Source: Campylobacter showae CSUNSWCD (GTDB lineage: Bacteria; Campylobacterota; Campylobacteria; Campylobacterales; Campylobacteraceae). From it: a stretch of 64,000 nucleotides of DNA. A program made the position numbers and the translations under genes. Shown piece by piece: positions 16,881-25,608 of this stretch. Where the stretch lies: NCBI RefSeq assembly GCF_000313615.1, contig NZ_AMZQ01000008.1, forward strand, positions 124,001 through 188,000. The letters are read 5' to 3'. The number at the start of each line of letters is the position of its first letter. The first letter of the stretch is position 1. The notes below the pieces were generated by a model. That model made no database searches. It saw nothing but the letters and a program-made list of their open reading frames with translations, and had not been told where the DNA came from.

Positions 16881-16949
16881 ATGAGAGTAGAAGAGAAAAT
16901 ATTACGCTCGCCACAAAAGACTCAAGAAGCGCCACAAACAGACGATTAA
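16881..16949 (+). CDS. 22-residue mini-ORF behind a good ribosome binding site
   Basis: An AAAGGAG box spaced 7 bases from the ATG drives a frame encoding MRVEEKILRSPQKTQEAPQT plus two residues. A hairpin follows. It may be a small protein, or the surviving start of a longer gene that has been lost. A similar arrangement follows the ankyrin gene at 46271. Confidence 0.3.
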   Translation: MRVEEKILRSPQKTQEAPQTDD

Positions 16950-16965
16950 AATAAACATCCAACTC

Positions 16966-16999
16966 TCGACTCGAAATTTATTTGGCAAAGCCGAGTCGA
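16966..16999. terminator. Hairpin serving converging transcripts
   Basis: TCGACTCG and CGAGTCGA form a perfect 8-bp stem 16 bases after the mini-ORF and just past the stop of the small minus-strand frame. AT-rich sequence flanks both sides. Confidence 0.5.
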
Positions 17000-17004
17000 T
17001 AAAT

Positions 17005-17112
17005 TTAATTGATAAATTTAGCAAACAGTCCGTACTTATCCGCCAAAAGATAAAGTCCTAAAAATAGCGCGGCGTATAAAACTGTTTTAAATATTTTTAG
17101 CAAGGCGTGCAA
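17005..17112 (-). CDS. Possible 35-residue membrane peptide with a TTG start
   Basis: A TTG at 17112 follows AAAGGATCAAA, the same initiation context used by several real genes here. The peptide has one hydrophobic helix (about residues 8-24) and ends DKYGLFAKFIN. The 50 bases at 17134-17183, just upstream, are almost identical to the sequence just upstream of the ankyrin gene, so it may have a genuine promoter. A longer frame to 17256 is also open. There is no family evidence. Confidence 0.35.
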   Translation of the reverse strand: MHALLKIFKTVLYAALFLGLYLLADKYGLFAKFIN

Positions 17113-17133
17113 ATTTGATCCTTTTGCTTCGTT

Positions 17134-17183
17134 AAATTTGCGAAATCTTAGCCAAAGGACGGTTAAATTTGAGTGAAATTTGG
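17134..17183 (-). repeat. 50-base duplicated leader sequence, copy 1
   Basis: On the minus strand this reads CCAAATTTCACTCAAATTTA and onward to ATTTCGCAAATTT. It matches 44888-44937 on the plus strand with one mismatch in 50. Both copies lie just upstream of a TTG-initiated frame. Confidence 0.8.
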
Positions 17184-17283
17184 GGTGAGGGATTTGGAAA
17201 ATGCGGGAGAAATTTAAATCAAGGCAAATTTGACTAAATTTGAAAGAATAAGGCAAAACTCGGTAAATTTGGGAAAATTTGAA

Positions 17284-17323
17284 GTAAAAAGAGGAAATTT
17301 AGCCGAAAAGCTCGGCTAAATTT
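17284..17323 (-). terminator. Rho-independent terminator of the trx cluster
   Basis: An 11-bp stem (AAATTTAGCCG and its complement) with a 7-base loop lies just past the trxB stop. On the minus strand a TTTTTAC tract follows. Confidence 0.8.
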
Positions 17324-17331
17324 GAGAAATC

Positions 17332-18270
17332 TTAGTGTAGGCTCTCGATATAGCTAAGTGCGCTAAGGGCCGCTACTGCGCCGTCTCCTGCGGCTACGAT
17401 GACTTGTTTTGGCGCGTCTTTTCTGATGTCACCCGCGGCAAATAACCCCGGCACGCTAGTTTGCATCTTTAGATCGACGCTTACTTGGCCGCCGTCCTCG
17501 GTTTTGCATACGAATTCGCCGTTTTCTTGACGGAGAACGTCGTTGTTTACGTTAAGCCCGACAAATACGAAAACGCCAGGCACTTTTAGGTCGCGCTCAC
17601 CCTCTTTTGTGTTTATGATTAGACCGGCAAGTCCTGCTTTGTCGCCGTAAGCTTGCTTTATCGTGGCGCTCGTGATAAACTCGATCTTGGCGTTAGCGCG
17701 GGCCTTTTCTAGCGTGACGGGAGCGGCGCGAAACTCGTCTCTGCGGTGGATGATGTAGACGCGAGAGCAGATGTTGGCTAGATACAGAGCCTCCTCGATC
17801 GCCGTGTCGCCGCCGCCTAGAACCGCGACCTCTTTGTTTTTATAGAAAAATCCGTCGCAAGTCGCGCACGTGCTCACGCCTCTGCCGAAAAACTCGTCCT
17901 CGCCCGCAAAGCCTGCGCGGCGCGGAGTGGAGCCGGTGGCTACGATGACTGCTTTGGCATGCTCTTCTTTGCCGCCTTCAAGCTTGACCGTGAAGCTGCC
18001 GTCGGCGTTTTTCATAACGCGCTCAACGCCCGCCATCTCGTGCTTTAGTCCAAAATGCGTGCACTGCGCGACCCACGTACTCATGAAGTCTATGCCGCTC
18101 TCGCCAGGAGCCTTTTGGCCGGGATAGTTTTCTATCTCAGAGCTGCCCGTTATCTGGCCGCCTGGCATGCCTTTTTCAAACATTACGACGTTTTTTAGTC
18201 CGCCGCGAGTGGCGTAAAGTCCCGCGCTAAGTCCTGCAGGACCGCCTCCGATGATTGCTAAATCTAACAT
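17332..18270 (-). CDS. trxB: Thioredoxin reductase
   Basis: This 312-residue FAD flavoprotein reduces thioredoxin with NADPH. It has the FAD-binding [15 protein letters not shown] at residues 6-20, the redox pair CATC at 135-138, the NADPH-binding [16 protein letters not shown] near 152 and the C-terminal [11 protein letters not shown]. It is the last gene of the trxA-hypothetical-trxB run. The length and motifs are standard. Confidence 0.97.
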   Translation of the reverse strand: MLDLAIIGGGPAGLSAGLYATRGGLKNVVMFEKGMPGGQITGSSEIENYPGQKAPGESGIDFMSTWVAQCTHFGLKHEMAGVERVMKNADGSFTVKLEGGKEEHAKAVIVATGSTPRRAGFAGEDEFFGRGVSTCATCDGFFYKNKEVAVLGGGDTAIEEALYLANICSRVYIIHRRDEFRAAPVTLEKARANAKIEFITSATIKQAYGDKAGLAGLIINTKEGERDLKVPGVFVFVGLNVNNDVLRQENGEFVCKTEDGGQVSVDLKMQTSVPGLFAAGDIRKDAPKQVIVAAGDGAVAALSALSYIESLH

Positions 18271-18281
18271 ATTTCTTCCTT

Positions 18282-18731
18282 TTAAATTTTATTTATTTTT
18301 GAATCTTGTTTATAAACGCCGCCCTTTTGCGCCTTTAGCTCCACGCTAGCGGGCAAAGACGTGATATTTAGGACGTGCATCAGCTTTAAAATCGTATTTA
18401 TATCCGACGCGACGAAATTCATATTTCCCTCGCTAGGAGCGCGTTTTTGGAGCAAGTCCACGGCGACGATTTTTAAATCCTTGCTTGAAGTTTTTAAAAT
18501 TTCCTTCCAATCTGATTGGTTGGAGCTAAAAACCACGAGTAAAAATTTATCATCCTGCGGCGCGAAAATTTGAGCTTGTTCGTAAAAAACCAACTCGCTA
18601 AAATTTACGAATTTATACTGCGAAAATCTGTAATTATTGTAAGCAAATACGCCTGCTACCAGCGCTGCACCGATAAAAGACGCAAAAACGGAGGTGAGAG
18701 GAAGCAGGCTTCCTCCTCGTCTAAAAACCAT
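18282..18731 (-). CDS. Membrane-anchored hypothetical protein between trxA and trxB
   Basis: The 149-residue protein has one membrane helix (about residues 13-31) and a soluble domain with alternating beta strands and helices: [43 protein letters not shown]. The pattern recalls a thioredoxin-like fold that lacks the CXXC motif, with the ...LPASV... in the place of the cis-proline. Its start codon shares a base with the trxA stop, so it is co-transcribed with trxA and trxB. The fold is an inference. Confidence 0.6.
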   Translation of the reverse strand: MVFRRGGSLLPLTSVFASFIGAALVAGVFAYNNYRFSQYKFVNFSELVFYEQAQIFAPQDDKFLLVVFSSNQSDWKEILKTSSKDLKIVAVDLLQKRAPSEGNMNFVASDINTILKLMHVLNITSLPASVELKAQKGGVYKQDSKINKI

Positions 18732-19045
18732 TAAAGAAGCGAATTTATCTTATCGGCGATGGCTTGTTTTGATTGTGCGCCGACCATTTGCTCTACGACT
18801 TCACCGTTTTTGAAAAATAGAAGCGTAGGGATCGAGCGGATACCAAATTCTACGGCTAGGTCTTGCACTTCGTCGGTGTTTACTTTACAAATTTTAGCTT
18901 TGCCCTCAAACTCCTCGGCTAGCTCGTCGATGACTGGAGCAAGCATACGGCAAGGTCCGCACCAAGGCGCCCAAAAATCTACTAGCGCAACGCCTTCTTT
19001 AGCGACGTCGAAATTCGCAGTCGTTAGTTCTACGTATTTTCCCAT
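18731..19045 (-). CDS. trxA: Thioredoxin
   Basis: The classical 104-residue thioredoxin has the active site WCGPC at 28-32, the cis-proline in SIPTLLFF, and the conserved FWAPWCGPCRMLAPVIDELA region. It is a cytoplasmic disulfide reductant regenerated by TrxB, which is encoded in the same run. A clear AAGGAG box precedes the ATG. Confidence 0.98.
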   Translation of the reverse strand: MGKYVELTTANFDVAKEGVALVDFWAPWCGPCRMLAPVIDELAEEFEGKAKICKVNTDEVQDLAVEFGIRSIPTLLFFKNGEVVEQMVGAQSKQAIADKINSLL

Positions 19046-19115
19046 TTTATTCTCCTTTTTAAAGATAGTTGTAATTATACACGAAAGTATTTAAATTTTA
19101 GCTAAATAAGAATTT

Positions 19116-19454
19116 TTACAAACTAATATTTTCTATCCACTTTATTTCGCCCTTTTTTATCGCGATTAAATCAACCTGAAAATCGGTATTTGCGCCGTTT
19201 TGTAACAGATAAAAATCGATAGTTTTTAAAATTTTATTAAATTTAGCGGGCGTGAGGCGATACTCTGCCTCGTAGTCGCCCTGCGTAGCTTTGATTTCAA
19301 CAAAGCGCAAGATGCCGTCTTTTTTAGCGACGACGTCGATCTCACCAAATTTGGAGCTAAAATTTCTAGCGAGAATCTCGCAGCCGTTTTTTAGCAAAAA
19401 CTCGCAAGCCAGATTCTCCGAGCTTTTGCCGAAAAGATACGCCCTAAGTCCCAA
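19116..19454 (-). CDS. yraN: UPF0102 family protein YraN
   Basis: At 112 residues it matches the YraN family, a restriction-endonuclease-like fold. The N-terminal G..GE..A.. stretch appears as GKSSENLACEFLLKNGCEIL, followed by the catalytic-type GEIDVVAKKDGILRFVEIKA (D and the EXK motif). No substrate is established for the family. It begins four bases after the stop of hom. Confidence 0.88.
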   Translation of the reverse strand: MGLRAYLFGKSSENLACEFLLKNGCEILARNFSSKFGEIDVVAKKDGILRFVEIKATQGDYEAEYRLTPAKFNKILKTIDFYLLQNGANTDFQVDLIAIKKGEIKWIENISL

Positions 19455-19457
19455 ATT

Positions 19458-20720
19458 TTACTCTTCTATCCTCATCATAAAAGGTTTTTCTTTTACAAAC
19501 TCTTGCTCTTGCAAAATTTCCATAGTGCGTCTGACGTCCTTTTCCACGCTCGTGTGCGTCGTGAAAAATAGCGTCGCATACGGACTTTCGTCCTTTGGTT
19601 TTTGTAGCAAACTATCGATAGAGAGGTTGTTTTCGCTCATTAAATTCGTGATTTTAGCCAGCACGCCGACCTTGTCCTCGACCCTGAGTCTAAAATAATA
19701 TTTCGTGCGAATTTCGCTCGGATCTAAAAGCTCGAGCGCATTTAACTCAAACGGCGCCTTGTAGCCTAGCATTGGGGATTTGCCGTCTCTGGCGATGTCG
19801 ATCAGGTCGCTGATGACCGAGCTTGCCGTCGCCGGACCGCCCGCACCCGGACCGTAAAACATCGTCTCGCCGACCGCGTCGCCCACTACGCTCACGGCAT
19901 TTGTCACGCCGTCTGTTTTAGCTATCATTTTGTCTTTTGGTACGAGTGCGGGATGCACGCGCAACTCGACCTTGTCGCCCGTTTTTTTAGCGATGGCAAG
20001 CAGTTTGATGACGTACTCGAAATCGTTAGCGAAAAAGATATCCTCGGGCGTGATGCCTTCGATGCCCTCTATCAGGATGTCTTCGGGGTTGCCGTGTACG
20101 CCGTATGCGATGCTGGCTAGGATCAGTAGCTTGTGCGCCGCGTCAAAGCCTCCGACGTCAAAGGTCGGATCGGCCTCGGCATAGCCTAGTTCTTGGGCTT
20201 TTTTTAGCGCGTCCGTGAAATTTGACCCCTTGCTCATCATCGAGGTTAAGATATAGTTGCTCGTGCCGTTTAAAATCCCGTTGATGCTTAGGATGTGGTT
20301 TGCGCTAAGGCCCTCGCGAAGGGCTCTGATGATAGGTATGCCGCCCGCGACGCTAGCCTCGAAGCCAAACGGCGTGTTTTGCGCTAAATTTTGCAAGGCG
20401 TAGCGGTGATAGGCTAGTAGCGCCTTGTTTGCAGTTACGACAGCTTTTTTGCGCTCTAAAATTTTGCTGACGACCCTAAAAGGCTCCCCTACGCCGCCCA
20501 TAAGCTCGACGAAAACATCGATATCGTCGCGTTTTATGACGCTATCTATATCGTCCGTGAGTGGGATGGCGACATCTCTTTTTTTGCTTAAATTTCTAAC
20601 GACGCCGATGACTGGAACTATCTCCTCGCCGCATCTTGCCGCGATCAGTTTTTTGTTTTGGAGTAAAATTTTAGCTACGGCTTCTCCGACCGTGCCGACG
20701 CCTAAAATGGCTATATTCAT
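19458..20720 (-). CDS. hom: Homoserine dehydrogenase
   Basis: This 420-residue enzyme reduces aspartate semialdehyde to homoserine for threonine and methionine synthesis. It shows the NAD-binding ILGVGTVGEAVAKIL, the substrate motif VTANKALLA near residue 95, the hallmark GILNGTSNYILTSM near 150 and GGFDAAHKLLILA near 192. A C-terminal ACT domain (KVGVLAKITNLMSENNLSI) suggests feedback control by threonine. The start overlaps the preceding aminotransferase gene by four bases. Confidence 0.97.
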   Translation of the reverse strand: MNIAILGVGTVGEAVAKILLQNKKLIAARCGEEIVPVIGVVRNLSKKRDVAIPLTDDIDSVIKRDDIDVFVELMGGVGEPFRVVSKILERKKAVVTANKALLAYHRYALQNLAQNTPFGFEASVAGGIPIIRALREGLSANHILSINGILNGTSNYILTSMMSKGSNFTDALKKAQELGYAEADPTFDVGGFDAAHKLLILASIAYGVHGNPEDILIEGIEGITPEDIFFANDFEYVIKLLAIAKKTGDKVELRVHPALVPKDKMIAKTDGVTNAVSVVGDAVGETMFYGPGAGGPATASSVISDLIDIARDGKSPMLGYKAPFELNALELLDPSEIRTKYYFRLRVEDKVGVLAKITNLMSENNLSIDSLLQKPKDESPYATLFFTTHTSVEKDVRRTMEILQEQEFVKEKPFMMRIEE

Positions 20721-21925
20721 GCAAATTCTTTCAGATATTTTTTGACGTTTCGCGCCGCTTGGCGGATGCGGTTTTCGTTCTCGATGAGAGCAAGGCGCAC
20801 ATAGTCGTTGCCGCCCTCGCCAAAACCGATACCTGGGCTCACCGCGACGCTAGCTTTTGTTAAAAGCTGCTTTGAAAACTCAAGGCTACCGATGTTTCCG
20901 ACTTGCGGCGGGATTTTTGCCCAGATGAACATACTCGAGCTTGGCTTATGCATCTCCCAGCCCGCGCTTGCAAAGGCTTCTAGCATCACGTCGCGGCGTT
21001 TTTCGTAAATTTGGCGGATCTCCTCGACGCAGCTTTGATCGCCGTCTAGCGCAACTGTGGCGGAGACTTGGATCGGAGTAAACATGCCGTAATCGACCCA
21101 TGATTTTATCTTTTTAAGAGCTGCGCAAAGGCGCTTGTTCCCGCATAAAAATCCTACGCGCCAGCCCGCCATATTGTAGCTTTTTGATAGCGTGTAGCAC
21201 TCTACGGCGACGTCTTTTGCGCCTTCAACCTCAAAGATGCTTGGCGTCTTGTATCCGTCAAACGTGAGGTCGGCGTAGGCGATGTCGGAGATCACGTAAA
21301 AGCGCTCTTGTTTACTCATCGCCACTAGCCGCTCATAGAAGCTCTTTTGCACGGTTACGGTCGTCGGGTTGTGCGGGAAATTTACGACGACGTATTTAGG
21401 TTTCGGCGAGCTTGAGCGGATTGTGTGAAGTAGGTCTTCGAAAAATTTATTTTCGTCAAGCTCAAATTTGTCGTTGTATTTTAGCGGCATCTTCGCCACG
21501 CTACCTCCGGCGAATAAAAACGCCTGCGTGTGAATCGGATATGCAGGATCTGGCACCACGGCGACGTCTCCCAGGTTTATCACGGCCTGAGCTAGATGCA
21601 CGAAGCCCTCCTTGCTACCCATAACTGCGACGGCTTCGGTGTCGGGATCTAAATTTACGCCGTATTTACGCTTGTACCAGTTGCAGATGGCTAGGCGCAG
21701 TTTGTAGATACCCGCACTCGCCGAGTAGCCGTGGGTTTTGTCTTTTTGCACGCTTTCGCAGAGCTTATCGACGATGTGCTGAGGCGTGCGACCTTCCGGG
21801 TTTCCCATCGAAAAGTCGATGATATCTTCGCCAGCTCGGCGCGCCGCCATTTTTATCGCGTTCACCTCAGCAAATACGTAGTTTGGAAGTCGTTCTATGG
21901 TATTAAATCTAATCTCGTCAAACAT
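20717..21925 (-). CDS. PLP-dependent class I aminotransferase (alanine/LL-DAP aminotransferase-like)
   Basis: The 402-residue fold-type I aminotransferase has IDFSMGNPEG near residue 36, YSASAGIYKLR near 74, NFPHNPTT near 182, YVISDIAYADL near 209 and the PLP lysine in TLSKSYNMAGWRVG near 250. Relatives are annotated as alanine transaminase or LL-diaminopimelate aminotransferase; a role in amino acid synthesis is supported by coupling to hom. The precise substrate cannot be read from the sequence. Confidence 0.85.
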   Translation of the reverse strand: MFDEIRFNTIERLPNYVFAEVNAIKMAARRAGEDIIDFSMGNPEGRTPQHIVDKLCESVQKDKTHGYSASAGIYKLRLAICNWYKRKYGVNLDPDTEAVAVMGSKEGFVHLAQAVINLGDVAVVPDPAYPIHTQAFLFAGGSVAKMPLKYNDKFELDENKFFEDLLHTIRSSSPKPKYVVVNFPHNPTTVTVQKSFYERLVAMSKQERFYVISDIAYADLTFDGYKTPSIFEVEGAKDVAVECYTLSKSYNMAGWRVGFLCGNKRLCAALKKIKSWVDYGMFTPIQVSATVALDGDQSCVEEIRQIYEKRRDVMLEAFASAGWEMHKPSSSMFIWAKIPPQVGNIGSLEFSKQLLTKASVAVSPGIGFGEGGNDYVRLALIENENRIRQAARNVKKYLKEFA

Positions 21926-21935
21926 AAATTTCTCC

Positions 21936-22733
21936 TTATTCTAGGTAGATTTTGAGTCCTCGTTTGATATTTTCTAGACTGACGGCATCGTCGATCATTA
22001 TGTATTTTGCATTTTGAGGAAGCGAGACTTTTAGGCTATTTACGGCCTTGTTGCTTTGCTTTTCGTCGATCAAATTTAGATTTTTATCCAAAATTCTCAC
22101 GACGGCGGACCAGCGATCTTCTGCGCTAGCGCTTATCGTCGCGCTCTTTGCACCGCTAACGTCGATGAGATATGGCTCGAGCGGCTTTGAGAGCTGGACT
22201 TCTTGCGAAAACTGCACTGGAGTTTGGTTTATAGAGGAATTTGACGCGTCGATGACGTACTCGTAAGATAGCTCGCCGGGTCTGTTGATGTCCGTTATCT
22301 CGGTGCCGCTTTCTTTAAGCGCAGCGTAGAGCGAGCCGGGATCGGGGATAAATTTGGTATCGATCGTCACGCCCCAGAGCGCACCGCCGGCGTTAGAAAA
22401 TTCGCTCGTTAGGATATTGTTGTATCCAAGGCCGTTGAGAGCGTCTTTTGCGATTTTCATAATTAGTAGCGGGTTGTTTTGGCGCGAGATAAATTTGATA
22501 TTTACCTTGACGTTTTGCTTGTAGGATAGTCGCAGGAGCGAATTTGACTTTAAAACATTTGAAATTTTAGCAATGTCGGGCTTGCCGTTTGCGTTTAGAT
22601 ATGCAGAGCCGTCGCCAAAGAGCTGAGTCGCTTTTGCACTATTTTGACCAAGCAAGCCGCCTGCTATATCCACCACGCTAGCCGCAAGGCAAAAAGCCGC
22701 GCTAGCAGCTAAAAGTAAAAGTTTTTTTACCAC
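21936..22733 (-). CDS. Periplasmic hypothetical protein
   Basis: A signal peptide ending CLAA (residues 1-18) precedes a 247-residue mature domain rich in beta strands. It contains SYKQNVKVNIKFISRQNNPLL and a PGELSYEYVIDA motif but nothing I recognise as catalytic. It overlaps the upstream RodZ-like gene by 7 bases and would be made with it, suggesting a shared envelope function. The same gene order is present in C. jejuni as I recall it. Confidence 0.65.
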   Translation of the reverse strand: MVKKLLLLAASAAFCLAASVVDIAGGLLGQNSAKATQLFGDGSAYLNANGKPDIAKISNVLKSNSLLRLSYKQNVKVNIKFISRQNNPLLIMKIAKDALNGLGYNNILTSEFSNAGGALWGVTIDTKFIPDPGSLYAALKESGTEITDINRPGELSYEYVIDASNSSINQTPVQFSQEVQLSKPLEPYLIDVSGAKSATISASAEDRWSAVVRILDKNLNLIDEKQSNKAVNSLKVSLPQNAKYIMIDDAVSLENIKRGLKIYLE

Positions 22734-23752
22734 GATTTGCCCTTGTTTAGAGCTACGAATTCGTCGTATGTGAGCGGCGTAACTTTATCTTTTTCGACCA
22801 AAAAGCGCTTTGGATTATCACCGCTAAATTTGATGTTTTGATCGCCGATTTCTAAATTTATCTCTCCGTGTCCTGTGACGATGAGTTGTTTTTTGCCTAT
22901 TTCGATAGAAACAGCATTTGAGGCATTTTGAGATTTCTTTTTATTGTCGTCCAAATTTATCACGCCGAGCCAAACTTTTCTGCGCGGGACTACTTTTATC
23001 TCGCTTAGTCCGTTTAGTTGGTATACATCACCGCTTTTAGGCGTTACTTGGACTGCAACAGATGCATTTTCATCGGTCAAATTTGAAACTTGCTCGCTTT
23101 GCAAATTTTGACTAACGTTTTGCTCTGCGGGTTTTGATTGCGTGCTTGTAGAAACCGTCACGTTAAACTCCGGCAAGGGTTGCTCTACTTGGGCGGCGGC
23201 AAAATTTGAAGCGCTCTCTTCGATTTTATTTATCTCGTCTTCTTGTTTAGGGGCAGAGGAGACATTTATCGTGATATTTGCGTCTTTGATGGAGTCTAAA
23301 TTTTTAGTCGCCTGTTGCACTATATTTGTATCGGAGTAAGTCACGCTTTTGTTTTTGTCCTCAAAGAAACTCGAGAGGTCGCCGATGTATTTTTGAGGTT
23401 CGAAAAAATAAATTAAAGCGCCGATCGCACAAATAGTAATTATGCCGCCTAGCATACCGCCATAGGACGATTTTTCGCTTGCAGTATAGGCCGGTATTTT
23501 AGGAGATATAGTTATTGTTTTGTGTTTTAACTCGCTCTCGTGCTCGGCTATAAACGCCTCATATTCGCTCATCCACTGCGCAAAGTCGATATCCAGCTCG
23601 CGCTCCAGAATTTTAATAAAACCTTTAACGTTAAAGCGCGCCAATTTTTCAAAATTTTTATCGGCGATGTAGCCTAGATATTCTATCTCAATGTGTGTTT
23701 TTCTTGCAACTTCGCTAAGCCCTAGCTCTTTTAGCAAACTTATATCATTCAT
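22727..23752 (-). CDS. RodZ-like membrane protein
   Basis: The 341-residue protein has a helical N-terminal domain (KELGLSEVARKTHIEIEYL; helix-turn-helix of the RodZ type), a single membrane helix at about residues 98-117, a long S/T/Q/E-rich periplasmic linker and a C-terminal beta domain (VVPRRKVWLGVINLDDN...TGHGEINLEIGDQN) like DUF4115 of RodZ. RodZ links MreB to the cell wall machinery; mreB is encoded elsewhere in this window. The similarity is architectural, and sequence identity to known RodZ would need a profile search. Confidence 0.6.
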   Translation of the reverse strand: MNDISLLKELGLSEVARKTHIEIEYLGYIADKNFEKLARFNVKGFIKILERELDIDFAQWMSEYEAFIAEHESELKHKTITISPKIPAYTASEKSSYGGMLGGIITICAIGALIYFFEPQKYIGDLSSFFEDKNKSVTYSDTNIVQQATKNLDSIKDANITINVSSAPKQEDEINKIEESASNFAAAQVEQPLPEFNVTVSTSTQSKPAEQNVSQNLQSEQVSNLTDENASVAVQVTPKSGDVYQLNGLSEIKVVPRRKVWLGVINLDDNKKKSQNASNAVSIEIGKKQLIVTGHGEINLEIGDQNIKFSGDNPKRFLVEKDKVTPLTYDEFVALNKGKSW

Positions 23753-24425
23753 TTATAATCCTATCGCAAAATATGGCAAACGCAGCCGAGACATTTAGGC
23801 TGTCCCAGTCGTTTTTCATTTTTATTCCTACTATTTCGTCGCTTTTGGCAAGGACTTTTTTGTGCAATCCTTCGCCCTCGCTACCCATGACGAGCGCGAC
23901 TTTTTGGTTAAATTTGACCTCATGAGCGTTTTTGCCGCCGCTTGCCGTGGCGTAAATTTTAAAGCCGACCTGTTTTAGTTCGTTTAGCAAGCTAAGACCG
24001 TCTTCGACGAGAGCGATATTTGCCTCGTAGGCCGCTCCGCTACTAGCTCGCAATACGCCTTCCATCGCTAAATTTTTAGCGACTACGACGATGCCTCCGC
24101 AACCTAGCGCATGCGCCGTTCGGACGATGGCGCCGATGTTTCCCACGTCGCTAAGTCCGTATAAAACTGCTATAAAATTTTGTTTTTTTATCTCGTCGAT
24201 ACTTTTAAACTCAAACTCTTCGACATCGGCTAAAAAGCCTTGGTGATTGCCGCCGTGTGCGAGAGCTTGGGCTTTTTGATTATCCACGCGCTTTATCGGC
24301 GCGCCGACGCCTACGATCTGTGAAAATAGCGCCTTGTCGCACTCTTTGGCGAGATAGACCGTTTTGACGCTTTTTTTATAGTTTTTTATGATGTGCAAAA
24401 ATAGCTGTTTTCCGTATATTATCAT
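23745..24425 (-). CDS. rlmB: SpoU/TrmH-family rRNA 2'-O-methyltransferase (RlmB-like)
   Basis: At 226 residues it has the alpha/beta-knot motifs of the SpoU family: GLSDVGNIGAIVRTAHALG near residue 90, VALVMGSEGEGLHKKVL near 178 and the SAM-binding VGIKMKNDWDSLNVSAAFAI at the C-terminus. RlmB methylates G2251 of 23S rRNA. Other SpoU substrates cannot be excluded. It overlaps the RodZ-like gene by 8 bases and clusters with rsmI and rsmE. Confidence 0.85.
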   Translation of the reverse strand: MIIYGKQLFLHIIKNYKKSVKTVYLAKECDKALFSQIVGVGAPIKRVDNQKAQALAHGGNHQGFLADVEEFEFKSIDEIKKQNFIAVLYGLSDVGNIGAIVRTAHALGCGGIVVVAKNLAMEGVLRASSGAAYEANIALVEDGLSLLNELKQVGFKIYATASGGKNAHEVKFNQKVALVMGSEGEGLHKKVLAKSDEIVGIKMKNDWDSLNVSAAFAIFCDRIINE

Positions 24426-24507
24426 CGTCTGATGATAGCTAAAAATCGGTAAAATTTAGCTAAATTTTCGGATGAATTCGCTGTTTGTTTGAGTCTGCGA
24501 GCAAGTT

Positions 24508-25320
24508 TTAGCGGGTGAGCTCGGAGTAAATTTCTTTGGCGTTTCGACCTGTGATTTTGGCTAGCAATTTAGACTTGGCTTTGGGTGAAATTTCAAGTTC
24601 TAAAATATCGTTTTGGGTGATTTTCTCAAAGGTAAAATTTGGATTTTTCTGCACAACGACGCACCACTCACCGCTCAAATTTGCCTCTTGTAATTTTTGC
24701 GCCAACTCACTTGCCGTGGCTCTAAATTTGGTTTCAAATTTCTTTGTTGCTTCTTTTATGGCAAACATTTCTCTATCCGGCTCAAGCTCGGCAAAGTCTA
24801 ATATGAGCGAAAGTATGCGTTTTGGGCTTTCGTAAATGACTGCCGGGAAAGGCGAATTTAGCGCATTTTGGATAGCTGTGGCTCGCTCTTTGCCTTTGTT
24901 TGGTAAAAATCCCAGAAAGCAAAATTCTTTCTCGCAAAGTCCGCTGGCGACGACGGCCAATATCGCGGCATTTGAGCCGCTTAATACTTCATACGCGATA
25001 CTGTTTTTTATAGCAAAATTTACGAGCGCAGCTCCCGGATCGCTGATACCGGGCATGCCTGCATCGCTTAAAAACGCTACGTTTTTATCAAAAATTTCAA
25101 GCTCGATTTTGGATAAAATTTCATCTTCATTATGCGTGTGTAGCGAGATAAATTTTTGTATATTTATATTTGCGTCAAAACGCGTATTTAACAGGTTTAT
25201 GAGGGATTTTGCGACTCTGGTATCTTCGCAAAAGAGTATCTCGCATTCGTGCAAAACGCTCAAAGCGCGAAGCGAGATATCGCTTAAATTTCCTATCGGC
25301 GTAGGAACGAAATATAGCAA
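24508..25320 (-). CDS. rsmI: 16S rRNA (cytidine-1402-2'-O)-methyltransferase
   Basis: This 270-residue tetrapyrrole-methylase-fold enzyme has LYFVPTPIGNLSDISLRAL at the N-terminus, CEDTRVAKSLI near residue 31, HTHNED near 61, VAFLSDAGMPGISDPGAALV near 78 and YESPKRI near 159. All are typical of RsmI. It acts in the decoding centre of the 30S subunit. Five bases separate it from the upstream rpmE gene. Confidence 0.95.
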   Translation of the reverse strand: MLYFVPTPIGNLSDISLRALSVLHECEILFCEDTRVAKSLINLLNTRFDANINIQKFISLHTHNEDEILSKIELEIFDKNVAFLSDAGMPGISDPGAALVNFAIKNSIAYEVLSGSNAAILAVVASGLCEKEFCFLGFLPNKGKERATAIQNALNSPFPAVIYESPKRILSLILDFAELEPDREMFAIKEATKKFETKFRATASELAQKLQEANLSGEWCVVVQKNPNFTFEKITQNDILELEISPKAKSKLLAKITGRNAKEIYSELTR

Positions 25321-25324
25321 AGGA

Positions 25325-25525
25325 TTATTTTAAGTTATATTTTTTCTTAAATTTATCAACGCGGCCTGCGCTATCTACGATCTTTTCGCTGCCCGTGAAA
25401 AACGGATGGCACTCTGAGCAGATATCCACTCTGATTTCGCTTTTGTTTGACTTCGTAGTGAAGGTGTTGCCGCAAGCGCAAGTTACTTTGCACTCAACAA
25501 ATTCCGGATGAATTTCTTTTTTCAT
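25325..25525 (-). CDS. rpmE: 50S ribosomal protein L31 (zinc-binding form)
   Basis: The 66-residue protein has the L31 pattern [18 protein letters not shown] and [10 protein letters not shown]. It keeps the cysteines CAC near residue 16-18 and CSEC near 36-39, so it is the zinc-containing C+ type. AAGGAC precedes the ATG. Confidence 0.97.
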   Translation of the reverse strand: MKKEIHPEFVECKVTCACGNTFTTKSNKSEIRVDICSECHPFFTGSEKIVDSAGRVDKFKKKYNLK

Positions 25526-25608
25526 TTTTTGTCCTTTTATCGTCTGATTTTTTAATTTTCATTTAAAGTAAGGCGAGATTATACAAAAAACTTCGTAAAA
25601 AATCAAAT

